From contig CALHKJ010000235.1 of the NCBI GenBank assembly GCA_938033975.1, positions 1 through 9,063 of the forward strand: a stretch of DNA of 9,063 nt, read 5' to 3'. The first letter of the stretch is position 1. Every line of letters begins with the position of its first letter. The notes under the pieces were generated by a model, which was not told the origin of the DNA, made no database searches, and saw nothing but the letters and a program-made list of their open reading frames with translations. Both the position numbers and the translations under genes were made by a program. Positions 7,176-9,063 of the stretch are shown one piece after another. The stretch is from an uncultured Saprospiraceae bacterium (GTDB taxonomy: Bacteria; Bacteroidota; Bacteroidia; Chitinophagales; Saprospiraceae).

Positions 7176-7195
7176 CGCATTTATACAGATTAGAC

Positions 7196-7203
7196 TACAT
7201 TTG
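7196..7203 (+). promoter_or_regulatory. candidate -7 element for the Fur-family gene
   Basis: TACATTTG matches TAnnTTTG exactly and lies 32 bases before the ATG at 7236. A weak -33 candidate (TTTAC, 7172-7176) is present about 20 bases upstream. The last bases of the element run into the operator-like sequence at 7202-7216. Confidence 0.55.
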
Positions 7204-7216
7204 TAACTAAGTTTAA
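7202..7216. promoter_or_regulatory. degenerate Fur-type operator over the fur-family promoter
   Basis: The 15 bases TGTAACT-A-AGTTTAA form an imperfect 7-1-7 palindrome (5 of 7 pairs) with a perfect AAC-N3-GTT core. It starts at the seventh base of the -7 element. The perfect palindrome at 7676-7690 begins at the seventh base of the merC -7 element in the same way, and 11 of 15 bases agree between the two. The natural inference is autoregulation by the Fur-family protein, with weaker binding than at merC. Confidence 0.4.
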
Positions 7217-7235
7217 AATATTTATCACCAACTAA

Positions 7236-7646
7236 ATGGCTGATTCTACACAACATTTAAGTTCGCATAACATCAGATCTACAGAAACACGTGTAGCCGT
7301 ATTGGATTTATTTCTTGAAAACAAACAAGCACTTTCCAAACAAGATATCGAAAGCAATTTGCCTGGTCAAGATAGAATTACCTTATATAGAACACTGAAA
7401 ACCTTTGAAGACAAAGGACTTATACATAAAGTTTTTAACTCTAGTAATAAGCTAAAATATGCTCTTTGCTCCGAATCTTGCGGTCATGAAGAACACAATG
7501 ATCAACACATCCATTTCGAATGCACTGTGTGCAAGCAAACTACCTGTATAGAAGAAGTGCCTCTACCTAAAATTGAGCTTCCAAAGGATTATTTGGTCCA
7601 AAAACTTGAGTTAACCGTTTCTGGTCTTTGCAATAATTGCAAATAG
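7236..7646 (+). CDS. Fur-family metal-responsive repressor, Zur-like
   Basis: This is a 136-residue cytoplasmic DNA-binding protein of the Fur family. The N-terminal winged helix spans about 12-75, with the recognition region DRITLYRTLKTFEDKGLIHK (46-65). The C-terminal dimerisation and metal domain follows. The structural zinc site is C96-x2-C99 (CTVC) with C132-x2-C135 (CNNC). The His-rich segment HEEHNDQHIHFEC (84-96) supplies regulatory metal ligands. Additional C78, C82 and C104 make this protein richer in Cys than typical Fur. The next two genes are metal-related membrane proteins, which suggests Zur (zinc) rather than Fur (iron), PerR or Nur; the metal is an inference. The ATG at 7236 gives the usual short N-terminal extension. 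It has its own promoter at 7196-7203 and probably regulates itself. Its last codons create the palindrome at 7627-7643. Confidence 0.88.
   Translation: MADSTQHLSSHNIRSTETRVAVLDLFLENKQALSKQDIESNLPGQDRITLYRTLKTFEDKGLIHKVFNSSNKLKYALCSESCGHEEHNDQHIHFECTVCKQTTCIEEVPLPKIELPKDYLVQKLELTVSGLCNNCK
7627..7643. repeat. perfect 17-base palindrome in the 3' end of the Fur-family gene
   Basis: TTTGCAATAATTGCAAA is a perfect 8-1-8 palindrome ending just before the TAG stop. It contains the codons TGC AAT AAT TGC that encode the zinc-binding CNNC motif, so the symmetry may be a by-product of that motif. It nevertheless has the odd-length geometry of Fur-family operators, and its TTGCA half-sites are the same as those at 7676-7690. 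Confidence 0.4.
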
Positions 7647-7669
7647 TTCATATTCCACTTAAAAAGTAT

Positions 7670-7677
7670 TATATTTG
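7670..7677 (+). promoter_or_regulatory. candidate -7 element for merC-hupE
   Basis: TATATTTG matches TAnnTTTG exactly and ends 5 bases before the ATG at 7683. A weak -33 candidate (TTC at 7647-7649) lies 20 bases upstream. Used as a promoter it would give a nearly leaderless mRNA. Read-through from the Fur-family gene, which ends 36 bases upstream without a terminator, could also supply transcripts. Confidence 0.5.
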
Positions 7678-7690
7678 CAACAATGTTGCA
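7676..7690. promoter_or_regulatory. perfect Fur-type palindrome over the merC start
   Basis: TGCAACA-A-TGTTGCA is a perfect 7-1-7 palindrome. It overlaps the end of the -7 element, the expected transcription start and the ATG at 7683. A repressor bound here would block RNA polymerase directly. The neighbouring Fur-family protein is the obvious candidate. The assignment is an inference from symmetry, position and the related site at 7202-7216. Confidence 0.55.
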
Positions 7691-8060
7691 CAAACGTATA
7701 GTCAGAACAGAATTCTTAGGCATACTAATATCTCTAATATGCGCCATTCATTGCCTAGCAATGCCGGCAGTTCTTATATATCTAGGTAGTTCTATCAATG
7801 AACATGCCCATGGAGCTTTCGATATTAGCATTTTACTTTTGGCAAGTCTATTTATGGCCTATACATTCAAACAAAGCCTTAAAAAGGCACATTTCTCCAA
7901 AATCCTACTTTTAACCTTATTGGGAGCTCTTACCTTTCTTCTTAGCTTTTTTGTAATCACACCCTTTAACCATTATTGCTTTGTTGGCGGTAGCATCTTT
8001 TGGTTAGTTGCTCATTTTATCAATTACAGAACCCATAGCGATCAGCTAAAAAATGTTTAA
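7683..8060 (+). CDS. MerC-domain inner-membrane protein
   Basis: This is a 125-residue protein with four hydrophobic segments (about 10-34, 48-62, 73-93, 98-113), as in the MerC family. The family hallmark is present as C20-x2-H23-C24 in the first helix (LICAIHCLAMPAVL). Further possible metal ligands are H41 and H43 in the first outer loop and C99. MerC was described as a mercury transporter in mer operons, but there are no other mer genes here. In this setting, behind a Zur-like repressor and before a HupE-like permease, a role in zinc or another transition metal is more likely; this is inferred from context. The stop overlaps the hupE-like start by 8 bases, indicating translational coupling. 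Confidence 0.85.
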   Translation: MLHKRIVRTEFLGILISLICAIHCLAMPAVLIYLGSSINEHAHGAFDISILLLASLFMAYTFKQSLKKAHFSKILLLTLLGALTFLLSFFVITPFNHYCFVGGSIFWLVAHFINYRTHSDQLKNV

Positions 8061-8070
8061 GACATTTTTT
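8048..8070 (+). promoter_or_regulatory. hairpin at the merC/hupE-like junction
   Basis: AAAAAATGT (8048-8056) and ACATTTTTT (8062-8070) are perfect 9-bp inverted repeats around a 5-base loop. The hupE-like ATG (8053-8055) lies in the 5' arm and the merC stop (8058-8060) in the loop. The stem has one G-C pair, so it is weak, but it could keep the second start closed until ribosomes finishing merC open it. Confidence 0.35.
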
Positions 8071-8622
8071 AATTCGGGTTTTGAGCATATACTTGATATC
8101 AATGCTTATGATCATGTGCTCTTTATCATTTCCATTTGCCTTTTGGCAAATTTCAAATCTTGGAAAAAACTACTTGTCTTAGTAACAGCTTTTACTATTG
8201 GACATTCACTCACTTTGGCTTTATCGGCTTTAGAAATAGTTACCATTCCTGCGATTATCATCGAAACAGCAATACCTATTACCATCATACTTTCCGCGAT
8301 TGATAATATCTATCAGGCTGGCAAAAATGAATCATTTAGCCCAAAGTATTTTCTAGTTTTAATTTTTGGCTTTATTCATGGAATGGGCTTCTCAAATTAC
8401 TTCAAAGCATTGCTTGGAAAAGAAGAAGATATTGTAGGTCCGTTATTTGCATTCAATGTAGGAGTAGAGGTCGCTCAACTTTGCATTGTCGCTCTCAGTT
8501 TAATTGTACTATTTGTTTTAAACCGATTGAATGTAAAACAAAAACATACAACGATTATTGGTTCTTGCTTAATCATTGCAATCTCTCTTTTCTTGCTCTT
8601 TAAGGTACTTACGCAAGGCTAA
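8053..8622 (+). CDS. HupE/UreJ-family membrane protein, putative metal permease
   Basis: This is a 189-residue polytopic inner-membrane protein of the HupE/UreJ type, in the short form that lacks a signal peptide. Conserved polar and His residues lie in the membrane segments: EHILDINAYDHVLFI (11-25, with H12, D20, H21), FTIGHSLTLAL (47-57, H51), IETAIPITIILSAIDN (70-85, E71), FGFIHGMGFS (105-114, H109) and FNVGVEVAQL (134-143, E139). Related proteins are known or proposed nickel, cobalt or other divalent metal permeases. The Zur-like regulator and MerC-domain gene just upstream suggest zinc, by inference. It overlaps merC by 8 bases and is the last gene of the cluster, followed by an AT-rich hairpin and later by a strong terminator. 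Confidence 0.85.
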   Translation: MFKTFFNSGFEHILDINAYDHVLFIISICLLANFKSWKKLLVLVTAFTIGHSLTLALSALEIVTIPAIIIETAIPITIILSAIDNIYQAGKNESFSPKYFLVLIFGFIHGMGFSNYFKALLGKEEDIVGPLFAFNVGVEVAQLCIVALSLIVLFVLNRLNVKQKHTTIIGSCLIIAISLFLLFKVLTQG

Positions 8623-8640
8623 ACGACTCATTATATTATC

Positions 8641-8665
8641 AAAAGAAAATATATATTCTTTTTTT
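8641..8665 (+). terminator. AT-rich hairpin with T-run after the hupE-like gene
   Basis: AAAAGAA (8641-8647) pairs with TTCTTTT (8656-8662), and a run of seven T follows from 8659. It starts 18 bases after the stop codon. The stem has only one G-C pair, so termination would be inefficient; the position and T-run make it a plausible partial terminator. Confidence 0.4.
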
Positions 8666-8700
8666 AATGTGTTCTTCATAATTTATATATATTGCAGTAT

Positions 8701-8732
8701 AATAATCGTCCTAAAGATTATTTGTCCTAAAG
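8701..8732 (+). repeat. hairpin with a duplicated GTCCTAAAG element
   Basis: AATAATC (8701-8707) and GATTATT (8716-8722) form a perfect 7-bp stem with the 8-base loop GTCCTAAA. The 9-base word GTCCTAAAG occurs at 8708-8716 and again at 8724-8732, a 16-base period, with the second copy directly before the terminator. It may be part of a leader or a small RNA; the function is unknown. Confidence 0.45.
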
Positions 8733-8733
8733 T

Positions 8734-8760
8734 AACCTACTGATTATCAGTAGGTTTTTT
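8734..8760 (+). terminator. strong intrinsic terminator
   Basis: AACCTACTGA (8734-8743) and TCAGTAGGTT (8747-8756) form a perfect 10-bp stem with a TTA loop. A T-run (8755-8760) follows, then A and TTTT. It acts only on rightward transcripts. It lies 111 bases after the hupE-like stop and ends 22 bases before the next ATG. Confidence 0.85.
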
Positions 8761-8782
8761 ATTTTGAGCTAGTTTGATTACT

Positions 8783-9063
8783 ATGACAAAATCATTGCAT
8801 TGTTTGGCTCTTATATTTCTCAGTTTAAGCCTTTTGGCTTTTAACGGCGAACAAAGACTTTCCAAAAAAAATATCATTGCTTTATTTCCGACAGAAGATC
8901 ATAGCTTATTATTAAATGATCTAAATGGAAACATATTCCAATTCAATGGCACTGAGGTATATCAAATAGAGTTTGAAAACAATGTAGATTCTCCCACTAG
9001 GTTTTTGATTAAGAATCAAAATTTCACTCTTTATGCTTCCGCAAATTCAGTCTTTTATTTATC
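8783..9063 (+). CDS. secreted protein of unknown function (5' part only)
   Basis: An open frame starts at ATG 8783 and runs off the right edge; 93 complete codons are visible. The N-terminus has a signal-peptide pattern: MTKS, a hydrophobic stretch CLALIFLSLSLLAF, then the polar NGEQ. There is no lipobox cysteine at the end of the core. The visible mature part contains ALFPTEDHSLLLNDLNGNIFQFNG and is rich in alternating beta-strand-like stretches, which recalls propeller-type sensor or secreted proteins, but this is too little to name a family. An in-frame TGA at 8765-8767 limits the start; a TTG at 8774 is the only alternative and is less likely. The gene begins just after the strong terminator, so its promoter must overlap the terminator or lie upstream of it. 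Confidence 0.7.
   Translation, partial: MTKSLHCLALIFLSLSLLAFNGEQRLSKKNIIALFPTEDHSLLLNDLNGNIFQFNGTEVYQIEFENNVDSPTRFLIKNQNFTLYASANSVFYL

Noticed and set aside
7683..8060. Mercury-resistance (mer) operon
   Set aside because: Only a MerC-domain protein is present. There is no MerR, MerT, MerP or MerA, and the regulator is of the Fur family.
1..9063. CRISPR array, insertion sequence, tRNA or rRNA, phage genes or toxin-antitoxin pair
   Set aside because: No regularly spaced repeats, transposase motifs with terminal repeats, cloverleaf sequences or phage proteins were seen on either strand.

Overview
The window is AT-rich (about one third G+C by eye). It looks like chromosomal DNA from a member of the Bacteroidota, possibly a Cytophagales-like marine bacterium. 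The clues are a Bacteroidota-style QueD, a Fur-MerC-HupE gene set, -7 promoter elements of the TAnnTTTG type, A-rich leaders instead of strong Shine-Dalgarno sites, and a signal peptide ending in YA|Q. The genus cannot be fixed from the sequence.

Layout: (1) Positions 1-293 hold what may be the last codons of an upstream gene (2-58) and an AT-rich spacer. (2) 294-701 is queD, a 6-carboxytetrahydropterin synthase. (3) 763-3345 is a rightward operon: a DUF2304 membrane protein and two GT4 glycosyltransferases, joined by a 1-base overlap and a 4-base gap. (4) 3338-7101 is a leftward operon that meets it tail to tail. In transcription order it holds a GT-C-like membrane glycosyltransferase N-half, a C-half with its own signal peptide, and a soluble GT2 polyprenyl-phosphate sugar synthase-like enzyme. 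(5) 7102-7235 is a divergent promoter region. (6) 7236-8622 is a rightward metal-homeostasis cluster: Fur-family (Zur-like) regulator, MerC-domain protein, HupE/UreJ-like permease. (7) 8623-8782 carries an AT-rich hairpin, a small repeat-hairpin segment and a strong intrinsic terminator. (8) 8783-9063 is the start of a secreted protein that runs off the window.

How the genes may work together: the two converging operons form one glycan assembly island. The GT2 would load a sugar onto a polyprenyl phosphate at the cytoplasmic face. The GT-C pair would use such a lipid-linked sugar at the periplasmic face. The GT4 enzymes would extend a glycan from nucleotide sugars in the cytoplasm. DUF2304 proteins commonly sit beside such GT2 genes. 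In the metal cluster, the regulator probably controls itself and merC-hupE through palindromes that lie over both -7 elements.

Most unusual points: the two GT-C halves lie in one reading frame, separated by a single TAG followed at once by GTG, and the second half begins with a signal peptide, so this looks like a split enzyme rather than a simple lesion. Related TGnAAC-N3-GTT palindromes occupy the same place in the fur and merC promoters. The strong terminator ends only 22 bases before the last gene, an arrangement that resembles an attenuator.
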